Below, piece after piece: positions 46,554 through 56,758 of a stretch of DNA of 64,000 nt. Origin of the DNA: Armigeres subalbatus. Its lineage: Eukaryota; Arthropoda; Insecta; Diptera; Culicidae. Under the pieces are notes generated by a model, which was not told the origin of the DNA, ran no database searches, and saw only the letters and a list, made by a program, of their open reading frames with translations. Made by a program: the position numbers and the translations under genes. Position 1 is the first letter of the stretch; each line of letters begins with the position of its first letter. Location: the NCBI RefSeq assembly GCF_024139115.2, contig NC_085139.1:253676067-253740066 (forward strand), given 5' to 3'.

Positions 46554-49500
46554 CTAAGGGTACAAGGAGTTAATCGTTGCAATAGAAGATTGCAACGATT
46601 TTTGTCTAAAATTGGAAATTATTTTGTTGGACATTTGTTGCAATGTCTCAATATTAGAAATTCTATGAAGTTCATTGGTACTATACCACGGAGGCAACTT
46701 CAGAATCATTTTCAGAATTTTATTTTGAATCCTCTGAAGTGCCTTCTTTCTGGTATTGCAGCAACTAGTCCATATTGGTACAGCATACAACATGGCAGGT
46801 CTAAAAATTTGTTTGTAAATCAAAAGTTTTGTTAAATATCTTGGCTGAGCATATGCACAGCATATGTTTCGAAATGGACAAATTGATATGAAATTTGCGA
46901 AAAGAATCCACGTGTCTTGGAGGGACTCGAACCCTCAACCTCCTACTCTCTAGATAGGCGTGATAACCCCTACACAACAAGACCACTTAAAGGTCACGTT
47001 TGCGGAAAAGCCATCAGAATCCGAGTACCAACCTCCACCGCGGTTAGCTCTCTTTTTTGCAAATTGAATATCTTTCGGATGCTTGATGCCCAGACAGTTA
47101 CTGGGGGGCATGGAGTGCGATCCTCTCGTTTAATAAACAATGTGCACTCGCTTGGCTGTGGATATACAATAGTAAAGCGCATGTGGAGATTGGACAAATC
47201 AAGCATCCGAAAGATATTCAATTTGCAAAAAAGAGAGCTAACCGCGGTGGAGGTTGGTACTCGGATTCTGATGGCTTTTCCGCAAACGTGACCTTTAAGT
47301 GGTCTTGTTGTGTAGGGGTTATCACGCCTATCTAGAGAGTAGGAGGTTGAGGGTTCGAGTCCCTCCAAGACACGTGGATTCTTTTTCGCAAATTTCATAT
47401 CAATTTGTCCATTTCGAAACATATGCTGTGCATATGCTCAGCCAAGATATTTAACAAAAAAATGGTTTTCGTACGGCCGAGTTGCCGAATAATATGCAAT
47501 TAATTGTAATCAAAAGTTTGTTCTTAAGACAAAGTTTTGATTTTCTGTTTATAAGTGGATATAGACACTTAATATATTTGTTACATTTGGCTTGAAGGCC
47601 TTCAATGTGATTTTTAAAAGTTAATTTTTGATCTAGCAGAAGTCCTAAATATTTAGCTTCGCTAGACCAATTAATTGGAACCCCATTCATAGTGACAATA
47701 TGTCTGCTAGAAGGTTTCAAATAAGAAGCTCTCGGCTTATGTGGGAAAATTATAAGCTGAGTTTTGGAAGCATTCAGGGAAATTTTCCATTTTTGCAAGT
47801 AAGTGGAGAAAATATCCAAACTTTTTGCAATCTACTACAAATGACACGAATGCTTCGCCCTATGGCTGAAAGGCCCGTTTCATCTGCAAACAAAGATTTT
47901 TGACACCCTGGTGGTAAATCAGGTAAGTCAGAAGTAAAATGTTATACAATATGGGCCCCAGTATGCTGCCTTGGGGGACACCAGCCCTTACAGGTAATCT
48001 ATCAGATTTAGTATTCTGATAGTTTACCTGCAGTGAGCGATCTGATAAATAATTTTGGATCAGTTTAATAATGTACAGAGGAAAAATAAAATTCATCAAT
48101 TTTACAATCAAACCTTCATGCCAAACACTGTCAAATGCTTTCTCTATATCAAGAAGAGCAACTCCAGTCGAATATCCTTCAGATTTGTTGAGCCGAATTA
48201 AGTTCGTAACTCTTAATAACTGATGAGTGGTTGAATGCCCATGGCGAAAACCAAATTGCTCATCAGCAAAAATAGAATTGTCATTCATATGAACCATCAT
48301 TCTATTTAGAATAATCTTTTCAAACAGTTTGCTTATTGAAGAAAGCAAACTGATTGGGCGATAACTAGAAGCCTCAGCTGGATTTTTGTTTGGCTTCAAA
48401 ATTGGAACAACTTTGGCGTTTTTCCATTTATCGGGAAAGTATGCCAATTGAAAACATTTGTTAAATAAATTAGCCAAAAAGGACAAAGAGCTCTCAGGAA
48501 GTTTTTTAATAAGTATGTAGAAAATACTATCATCACCCGGGGCTTTCATATTTTTAAATTTTCTCACTTCATCCAAATTAGTTCCCAACGAAGGGTCAAA
48601 AACATTATCTTGGTTGAGAATGTCTTCGAAGCTTCGTGTAACCTGATCCTCAATTGGACTAGTGAGACCTAGACTAAAATTATGGGCACTCTCGAACTGC
48701 TGAGCAAGTTTTTGAGCCTTTTCGCCATTTGTTAATAAAATTTTATTTCCCTCTTCAAGCGCTGGAATTGGCTTTTGAGGTTTTTTAAGAATTTTCGTTA
48801 ATTTCCAAAAGGGTTTCGAACTGGGATCCAACTTCGAGACATTATTCTCAAAGTTGGTATTTCTCAGAATAGCGAAACGTTTTTTAATTTCATTTTGCAA
48901 ATCTCGCCAAATAACTTTCAACGCTGGATCGCGAGTTCTTTGGTATTGCCTTCGCCTCACATTTTTAAGACGGATCAGTAGCTGAAGATCGTCATCAATA
49001 ATAATGGAGTTGAATTTAACTTCATATTTCGGAATTGCAATGCCTCTGGCTTCGACAATTAAATTTGTCAAAGATACGAGAGCATTATCAATATCACTTT
49101 TGGTACCGAGAGGAATATCAACATCAAAATTTCTATCGATATACGTTTTATATAAATCCCAATTTGATAAATCCCCTATGATAATTGAAAGTAGAGCTGA
49201 TTGGATTATAAATGGCTTCTTGTGAGATTTCAAATGTCACAGGAAGGTGATCAGAGTCAAAGTCAGCATGAGTTACCAATTGGCCACACAGCTGACTTGA
49301 ATCCGTTAAAACTAAATCAATTGTCGAAGGACTTCGAGTGGATGAATAACAAGTTGGGCCATTGGGATATTGAATAGTATAATATCCCGCAGAACAATCT
49401 TCAAATAAAATGTTGCCGTTGGAATTGCTTTGAGCATTATTCCATGAACGGTGTTTGGCATTGAAGTCACCAATTACGAAGAATTTTGATTTGTTGCGAG

Positions 49501-49915
49501 TCAGAATTAAAAGATCAGCTTTCAACAAATTCTTTTGCTGCCCATTGCATTGAAAAGGCAAATAGGCTGCAATGAAGGAAAATTGTCCAAAATTTTTTTC
49601 AACAGAAACTCCCAAGGTTTCAAAAACTTTGGTTTCAAACGAAGAAAATAATTTATGTTTGATACGTCTATTAATGACAATGGCGACCCCACCACAGGCG
49701 CTGTCAAGACGATCATTTCTGTAGATAAAATAATTTGGATCTCTTTTAATGGAGAGTCCGGGCTTTAAATAAGTTTCTGTTATAATGGTAATATGCACAT
49801 TATGAACTGAAAGGAAGTTGAATAATTCATCTTCCTTACCCTTTAGAGAGCGGGCATTCCAATTTAGAACTTTCACACAATTATTTAGATCCATTAAACC
49901 GGAGTCCGATAACAA
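46554..49915 (-). pseudogene. Jockey ORF2: endonuclease-reverse transcriptase, broken
   Basis: The endonuclease domain (49915-49148) shows VLNWNARSLKGKEDEL, TETYLKPG, VIGDFNAKHRSWN and ADFDSDHLPVTF, the APE-type catalytic set. A frameshift near 49190 shifts to 49233-47860 with the RT: KNMKAPGDDSI, ASSYRPISLLSS, FGFRHGHSTTHQL, LDIEKAFDSVWHEGL and VPQGSILGPILYN. A second frameshift near 47945 precedes the catalytic box, which reads LFADETGL where FADD is expected, so the second catalytic Asp is Glu. The C-terminus (47819-47451, then 46823-46554) resumes after the palindromic insertion: the coding sequence NKLLIYKQIFRP is split at LLI and its codons are duplicated by the target duplication. Confidence 0.88.
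46830..47507. mobile_element. 678-bp palindromic element with two tRNA-like cores
   Basis: Arms 46831-47087 and 47198-47455 are about 99% complementary (one A-run length difference), with a 110-bp loop. Only the right side has a 52-bp non-palindromic extension (47456-47507). The target duplication AATCAAAAGTTT (12 bp) is at 46818-46829 and 47508-47519. Each arm holds a tRNA-like cloverleaf: 46913-46986 read on the minus strand and 47300-47373 read on the plus strand, with box A TTGTGTAGGGGTTA, a CTAGAGA anticodon-type loop, box B GGTTCGAGTCC and acceptor halves GTCTTG/CAAGAC. The two heads point outward. A 12-bp duplication fits retroposition rather than a TA-type MITE. Confidence 0.85.
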
Positions 49916-50003
49916 TTTTTTGTGTACTTTATACCAACCTGAACAGCTTCTGGTATGGTATTTGCTTTGAACATTGCATCAATCATGAGATGCAATTGTT
50001 CAG

Positions 50004-51286
50004 TTAAAAATCAAAATCGGAAGCAGTCATGCTACCTGAATCGGCAACATGACCGTTATTTTCCGTTGGGACATGGGTATAAACCTCATTTTGAGAAGAG
50101 AAATTTTGTCTACCAGCAGCGATGTTTGCATACGTAGGTACATTCGAAAAATTGGAATTTACTGAAGTGCTTGCTACCCGTTGACGAGCGGCAAAATTTG
50201 TTTGTGAATTGTGGTGGGTATGAATTGCTCGACCGGTAACTGGTTTCGAAATTTGAGCGTTTGAAAAATTTCTACCCGTCGAATCTGGGATCCGATTGGA
50301 ATTTCTCGTCATCAATTTTGCACAGGAATTTAAAACTTTTGCGTGAAGGGCCTTCCCAAAAATTGGATTTATGATTGCCCCACAATTTGCACATTTAAAT
50401 TTATTGGAATCTTCTCTCACAGGACATGCGTCCTTGGCGTGAGAGGTTCCACCACAAATCATGCATTTAGCATCCATGTGACAATGTTTGGTTCCATGAC
50501 CCCACTTTTGGCACTTACGGCACTGGGTGGGGTTTTGGAAATTTCCCTAGGCCTGCGGAAATGTTCCCACGTAACACGGACATGGGACATAATACAGGCC
50601 TTTTCAAACTTTTCATATTATTTAGTTCACTTTTGTTAAAATGAACTAAATAAAATTCTTGAGAAATGCCCTCTGGGAAGTACCGGAGTGGGATTTCTTT
50701 TCATCTTAATTACTTGGACTGGAGAAAATCCAAGTAATTGAAAAATTTCAATTTTAATCTCATCCAGTGATTTATCATCACTGGGCAGACTTTTTAGGAA
50801 CACTTGGAACAATCGTTCAGTATTGTTGTCGTATGTGAAAAACTTATGACGCTTCTCAGTTAAATACTGAAGAAGACGTTTGCGATCGTCAAAGGATACC
50901 GGCAAAACGCGGCAGCCACCTTTCCTGGCAATCTGAAATGAAACCTTGATCCCCTGAAGGTTACTCAAAATCTCATTCCGAAAGCCAGAAAACTCGGCAA
51001 CAGATACCACAATTTGCGGAATCCTTTGCTTTTTCGCATGGATCGAATCACCTGGGCTAGAGGTAGATTCGATTTGCTCAATTTCATCATTAATCAAATC
51101 GAACTGATTGCTCAGTTCGATTGGAGAAGAATTATTTCCGATATTAGAGTTAGAAGGAATATCTGAATTCTTCAGCTTCCTTCTATTTTTTCCGCGCTTT
51201 GGCAGGACGGTCTTGAAACCTTGTTTCTTTGAAGGAAGTGGAGAATTCAGAGAATCCCCCTTCCTCTTGTTTTTATTAATGCTCAT
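50004..51286 (-). pseudogene. Jockey ORF1: gag-like nucleic-acid-binding protein, broken
   Basis: 51286-50636 is a basic N-terminus (MSINKNKRKGDSLN) with the gag-type domain (GIKVSFQIARKGGCRVLP, KRHKFFTYD). A frameshift and a TAG near 50550 separate it from the C-terminal part, where knuckle 1 (CRKCQKWGHGTKHC) and knuckle 2 (CMICGGTSHAKDAC) are intact CCHC and knuckle 3 (CANCG then IINPIFGK) has lost its His and last Cys. The Asn/Ser-rich tail ends at 50004. ORF1 packages element RNA in this family. The ORF2 start at 49915 follows within 90 bp. Confidence 0.85.
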
Positions 51287-51589
51287 GGCTGAGCGTGGAG
51301 ACGTGACCTTCTAAGAGGTTTTTTCCCAGAACGGTGTCCCTGCAGGATTACCACCGCTTGTCGGAATTTTACTTCCGCAAACGGGTCCAACGTAAAACGA
51401 AGGCACGGGTCCTTGCAAAGATCGTAACGGGATCAGTGGGTACAAATAGCGCTAAGAAGCACCGTTGAAATTAAAATAGCTTCGGGTAGTATTAAAAACT
51501 TCCTTCCGCAAAGAGAGAAAGAACCGCACAGCACGAAAGCACGATGCGGTCTGATTCATAGATTCTCTTAAAACGGTAATGTATGGTCT

Positions 51590-53850
51590 ATGGTTCCGAC
51601 GAAAGTGGCCACTCCTGGTACATGCAAGGTGCCCCCGGGGAACCCGCAGGAGGGGACATTTCCGTTTTAGCACAAAAATATACCGTGCGGCGGCTCTTTT
51701 GTCATGATTTTCCACCAAACAGATGGTTATGCGCTTGAAATCGATAAGTGACCACATTGGCCACTCCTGGTACATGCAAGGTGCTCCCAGGGAACCCAGG
51801 AGGGGACATTTCCGTTTTAGCACCACAATATGCCGTGCGGCGGCTCTTTCGTCATGATTTTCCCCAAAATAAATGATTATGCGATTGAAATCGATAATTG
51901 ACCAAATTGGCCACTCTTGGAGCCTATGAGGTGCCCCCGGGGAACCCGTAAAAGAGGACATATCCGTTTTAGCACCAAAAGATGCCGTGCGGCGGCTCTT
52001 TCGTCATGATTTTCCACCAAACAAATGGTTATGCGCTTGAAATTGATTAGTGACCACATTGGCCACTCCTGGTACATGCAAGGTGCTCCCAGGGAACCCA
52101 GGAGGGGACATTTCCGTTTTAGCACCACAATATGCCGTGCGACGGCTCTTTCGTCATGATTTTCCCCAAAATAAATGATTATGCGTTTGAAATCGATAAT
52201 TGACCAAATTGGTCACTCTTGGAGCCTATGAGGTGCCCCCGGGGCGCCCGTAAAAGAGGACATTTCCGTTTTAGCACCATAATGCCGTGCGGCGGCTCTT
52301 TCGTCATGATTTTCCCCTAAATGAATGATAATGCGATTGAAATCGATAATTGACCAAATTGGCCACTCTTGGAGCCTATGAAGTGCCCCCGGGGAACCCG
52401 TAAAAAAGAACATTTCCGTTTTAGCACCAAAATATGCCGTGCGGCGGCTCTTTCCTCATGATTTTCCACCAAACAAATGGTTATGCGCTTGAAATCGATA
52501 AGTGATCACATTGGCCACTCCTGGTACATACAAGGTGCCCCCGGGGAACCCGCAAGAGGGGAGATTTCCGTTTTAACACCACAATATGCCGTGCGGCGGC
52601 TCTTTCGTCATGATTTTCCACAAAATAAATGATTATGCGCTTGAAATCGATAATTGACCAAATTGTCTACTCTTGGAGCCTATGAGGTGCCTTCGGGGAA
52701 CCCGTAAAAGGGGACATTTCCATTTTTACACCAATATAAGCCGTGCGGCGGCTCTTTCGGTGTGTTTTCCCACCAAACAGATTGTCGTGCACTTGAAATC
52801 GATAAGTGACCACATTGGTTACATTTGGAACCTATGAGGTTCCCTCGGAGAACACGTAGAAGATGACATTTTTCCATTTTTACACCAACATATGTTATGC
52901 GGCGGCTCTTTCGTCGTGGTTTTCCTCCAAATAGGTGCCCTCTAAATTGATTATTGACATATTGTCCAACCTTAGAACCTATGAGGTGCCCCCGGGATCC
53001 GGTAGAAAAGTATATTTCCATTTTAACGCCAAAATATGCCGTACGGTGGCCCTTTCGTCATGATTTTCCATAAAATAGATGATTATGCGCTTGAAATCGA
53101 TAATTGACCACATTGGCCACTCTTGGAGCCTATGAGGTGCCCTTGAGGAACCCGTAAAAGAGGACATTTCCGTTTTAGTACCAAAATATACCGTGCGGCA
53201 GCTCTGTCGTCATGATTTTCCACAAAATAGATGATAATGCGCTTGAAATCGATAAGTGACCACATTGGCCACTCTTGCCGCTTATGAGGTGCACCCACCA
53301 AACAGATGGTCGTACTCTCGAAATCGATAAGTGACCACATTGGCTACATTTGGAACCTATGAGGTTCCCTCGGAGAACACGTAGAAGATGACATTTCCAT
53401 TTTTACTCAAACATATGTCATGCGTCGGCTCTTTCGTCGTGATTCTCCTCCAAATAGGTGCCCTAGAAATCGATTATTGACATATTGTCCACCCTTAGAA
53501 CCTATAAGGTGCCTCGGGAGCCCGTAGAAGAGTACATTTCCATTTTAACACCTAAATATGCCGATCGGTGGCTCTTTCATTGTTATTTTCTACCAAACAG
53601 ATGGTCATGTGCTTGGAGTTGATTAGTGATATTGTCTACTCTTGGAACTTTTGAGGTGCCCTGCGAACCCGTTGAAGAGGACATTTTCATGGTTATATCA
53701 AATGTACTGTGCCGCTTGCGGCAGCTCTATCTCCATGTTCTCCTAAATATAGATGGTTATGCGTTTGAAATCGATTTAGATCACATTGTCTACCCTGGCC
53801 ACAAGTCTTCAAAAAGTTGGTTATGCGCTTGAAATTGTTCTTCATTTGAA
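51590..53850 (+). repeat. ~152-bp satellite, partly in 302-bp dimers
   Basis: About 15 copies. Each carries CCGTGCGGCGGCTCTTTCGT, CATTTCCGTTTTAGCACC and GAAATCGATAAGTGACCA. Two subtypes alternate at the left end (CTCCTGGTACATGCAAGG and CTCTTGGAGCCTATGAGG), so 51735-52034 and about 52035-52335 form a higher-order dimer repeat. Units decay toward the right (52800-53850), with one internally deleted unit at about 53268-53345. They form the subterminal part of the left arm of the foldback element. Confidence 0.88.
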
Positions 53851-54289
53851 ATTGAGTACTGAGTCAAATTAAAAAATAGTTTCTGGGTTACTGTGATGGT
53901 TCCTTCGAACAGCTCTCCAAGGATTTCCTATTCCACATCTCGATATTACCATTAGTCTATGGTCCCTTCAATATCGACTCATAGAAGTTTGAGGTTTTCA
54001 CCGACGGCGATCGGTGACATGGACAATGATATGAAAACGCAACATTTTGATATAAAAAAGAAAATCTCTCCTTCTGTGAGACTCCTGCGGGTACCTCGTA
54101 GGTTGTAGATATTAAGTTTAGAATGAATGACCTATTTGATAAAAAAAAAAACAAGAATAATCTACCTAGTGGTGATGGTGCCTTTATCGTTCGTTCAAAA
54201 GGGTTGAGAAATATATAAGAAAAGTCTAAAAAACTAATAGGTAGATAGCTCTTATTTTTCATATTTGTTTATTTGCATTCTAAAATTTC
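53851..54289. other. centre of the foldback element, non-repetitive
   Basis: No ORF with a recognisable domain and no satellite units. Separates the plus-oriented from the minus-oriented satellite units. Confidence 0.4.
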
Positions 54290-54510
54290 CTGCTGAACGC
54301 AACTTATTGCAAGCCAATCGGATGAGCATAAGTGCCAAAAAAGTGATTTTCCAATGCAGGTGCTGAAATTAGTATTTTGTCCATAGCTTCGGAGCCCATA
54401 GTCCGATCTGGCCAATTTTCAATAGGAAACAATAGGGCAGGATTTTGCGTCGAATGCTATTTAATGCGAGCAAATCGGTTGAGGAAAACTTCCTAAAAAG
54501 TGAAACAGGG
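54290..54510 (+). repeat. two partial copies of a second ~154-bp repeat
   Basis: A block containing TTATTGCAAGCCAATCGGAT (54306) recurs as TTTAATGCGAGCAAATCGGTT-like sequence near 54460, about 154 bp later, each followed by a (C/A)AAAAAGTGA-type end. The sequence between includes CCCATAGTCCGATCTGGCCA, a motif I associate with dispersed Aedes repeats (from memory). The period equals that of the neighbouring satellite, although the sequence differs. Confidence 0.55.
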
Positions 54511-54529
54511 CCTGGGATTCCCCCGGTTT

Positions 54530-54925
54530 ATATTAGATTTTAAGAGCATAACCAACTATTTGATGGAAAATTATAGTGAAAGAGCCGCTACACGGCATGT
54601 CTTTAAGTAAGAGTAAGCACGGAAAGGTCCTCTCCTATGTGCTCCACGGCGGTACTTCATAGGTTCCAAAAAGGAAAATGTGGTCACTTATTCATTTCGG
54701 TATAAAAACGGAAATGTCACCATCTACGGGTTCCCCGTGGGCATCTCATTGGTTCCAAGAGTGGCCAATGTGGTCACTTATCGATTTCAAGCGCATAATC
54801 ATCTATTTTGTGGAAAATCATGACGACAGAGCCGCCGCACGGTATATTTTGGTGCTAAAACGGAAATGTCCCCTCCTGCGGGTTCCCCGGGGGCACCTTG
54901 CATGTACCAGGAGTGGCCTCTTTCG
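54530..54925 (-). repeat. inverted copies of the ~152-bp satellite (right arm)
   Basis: Three units in the opposite orientation to those at 51590-53850. The outermost (54850-54925) matches the outermost left unit closely, including CTCCTGCGGGTTCCCCGG. The innermost is strongly diverged. They continue directly into the right terminal arm. Confidence 0.85.
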
Positions 54926-55227
54926 TCGGAAGCCCTCTCATGGACCGTACATTACCGTTTTAAGAGAATTTATGAAGAATTAGCGATCGAAAGGCATATA
55001 TGGAGCGATTTCTATGCTCCCCTTATATGACCGACAAGGTCCCCGTGGAAGTCGTTTCCCGGTGGCCATTGTCTCCAGAACCAGCATATCACCACATAGC
55101 CACAAAATTGATGAGTTTATCTTTCGAACGGTATATAAACTTTGTAATTCGGTTATAATTTGACTGTTTTATAAGCATTTACATTTCTGGGTCAATATGA
55201 CCCTAACATCTTATTCGTAAGTTTTTT

Positions 55228-56440
55228 CTAATATCCGAAGAAGGTTAATCGATTAAATTTTTTTAACGTCTTCTTTCTGAATAATATTACCCCTCAGAAT
55301 AGCGTATTTGTAATTTTCACTCGAGCTTCCACTTAAACGATTTAAAATCAAGATTCGTAGTAATTTAAGTTGTTTGTATTCTCATCATTCTTTCTAGATG
55401 TAGCGCCTTAAAAGGAATATTCCTTATGCTGCTACGATTGTTAAATAATTAAATAAATAAGTGAAATAAATAAACTACTTATTAAAAAAAATAACTATTG
55501 CAAAATAATTGTATTCGAGATCTGCTGGTAGTTGAAAATAATTAGCTTCTTGAAAAGATGTTTGCGGGCCAGAAATACTTTTCTGCGGAAAATTTTCCAA
55601 AATGAGAAGGTTCTGCTGAGGCGAAAAGGCAGTTGGAGTAAAATTCCTTTTTACTTAGCAGAATAGACGTTGAGAAAAAAAGGAGAAAAGCAGAAGTTTT
55701 GGGGCATAAAATACTCTCAATGTGAAATTACGTTTGGATTGATTGGGTGAGAAGGTCGTAATAGAGAAACATTAGAGCGATGTGGTCATTCGGGTGGAAA
55801 CATTGTTATGGGGAAAAGGCGTTTCAGCAAGAAACATGTTCGAAAAAAAGGCAATTCAGTTTAAATGGCCGATAAGATGATTAAGCTACAATTTCTTTAA
55901 AATGCTTTGAGAGAAAACAGCTTTTGAACTCAAACACTTCGAGAGCGGAAGGGCAAACATTCTTTGAACATAAGATCTGTGAAACCCATTTCCAGCTGGG
56001 AAGATCCGCTCCACTGCCACACAACCTTACTACTCGGAGCTCCGTATATGAAAGAGGTGGAGACGTCAACCTCTGAGCGCCCGTAGTATGTTAAGTGATG
56101 CTTGCAGTTGCAGTGCACCCAGAAGCATTTACAGATTGCTCACCCAACACTTATAGCACAACCTTTGACTGATGTTACTATATATAATCAAGGACACTTT
56201 CGGTATCCCACATTCTCCCTCTGCTGCGGGCAGCGTAGTTCGTCTCCGCGCGGTGCTCGCTGGAAACGATAGCGTTTCAACGGCAGTTGAAGGGCTAGGC
56301 TAAATGAACTACAAACGAGGGAGCGCGGTTGCGCATTGAGGCTGACGCCAGTAAGATCTCAATTATGGTTCTGGCAGGCACGTCATGGCTATGTGTATGG
56401 TATATTGTAATATTGTGAAGCGAGGGCTGGCAGTCTGACA
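55228..56440. other. AT-rich intergenic DNA, nothing firmly identified
   Basis: No gene seen. The distal part (56160-56440) becomes GC-richer and may already belong to the R1 element 5' UTR or to another repeat. Confidence 0.35.
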
Positions 56441-56758
56441 TTCTACTCTCTTAGTAGGGCCGGGTGACACTGACTCGAAACGGCGAGTGGGCTAATGGCT
56501 AATGGCTTTTCCGTTCCATAAAACCGTGGCGGGCCTTGTAGCACGCTGCCCAATCCTGCCATCCAGTTTTGCCTACTGGGTGGGAGTAGGCTCAGATGCC
56601 CTTTCCTGACTTGCGCTGATCTGGCTCTGAACACGCAAGTGTCAACCCTCGCATGACCTCCCTGCTTGCCGCAAGGCAGGCATAGATAACCATGGGATCA
56701 CTAAAGGCGACTACTCTAGTAGGATTCGGCGGCAGCCGCAAGGGGGACCCATATAGCA

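Larger units (their letters stand above)
46314..51554 (-). mobile_element. full-length Jockey-clade (Juan-like) non-LTR retrotransposon, inactive
   Basis: A 15-bp target duplication, TTCATAGATTCTCTT, flanks it (46299-46313 and 51555-51569). On the minus strand it has a 5' UTR (51554-51287), ORF1 gag, ORF2 endonuclease-RT and a short A-run tail at 46314-46320. Length is 5241 bp, of which 678 bp is the palindromic insertion (46830-47507), leaving about 4.55 kb, normal for the clade. It is inactivated by frameshifts in both ORFs, an active-site change and the insertion. Confidence 0.9.
44985..55227. mobile_element. foldback-type element with subterminal satellite, carrying nested insertions
   Basis: Left arm = 44985-45170 plus 46236-46313 plus 51570 onward; right arm = 55227 inward to about 54530. 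Once the solo LTR and the Jockey copy are removed, the two arms align as inverted copies for about 270 bp (GTTACGAATAAGATGTTAGG end, GACAATGGCCACCGGGAAAC, GGAGCGATTT-(T/C)-TATGCTCCCC) and continue through the first satellite units, which lie in opposite orientation in the two arms. Long inverted arms built of tandem subrepeats are the layout of Drosophila FB elements. No transposase is seen. Native length without insertions would be about 3.9 kb. No flanking duplication was resolved. Confidence 0.7.

Noticed and set aside
46913..47373. two functional tRNA genes
   Set aside because: Both cores lie within an inverted, TSD-flanked insertion inside a retrotransposon; the anticodon-type loop and lack of a clean 7-bp acceptor stem fit a SINE-type head.
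51452..53340. several 60-170-codon minus-strand frames with shared motifs such as HDERAAARH
   Set aside because: They are translations of the ~152-bp satellite, which explains the apparent protein repeat family.
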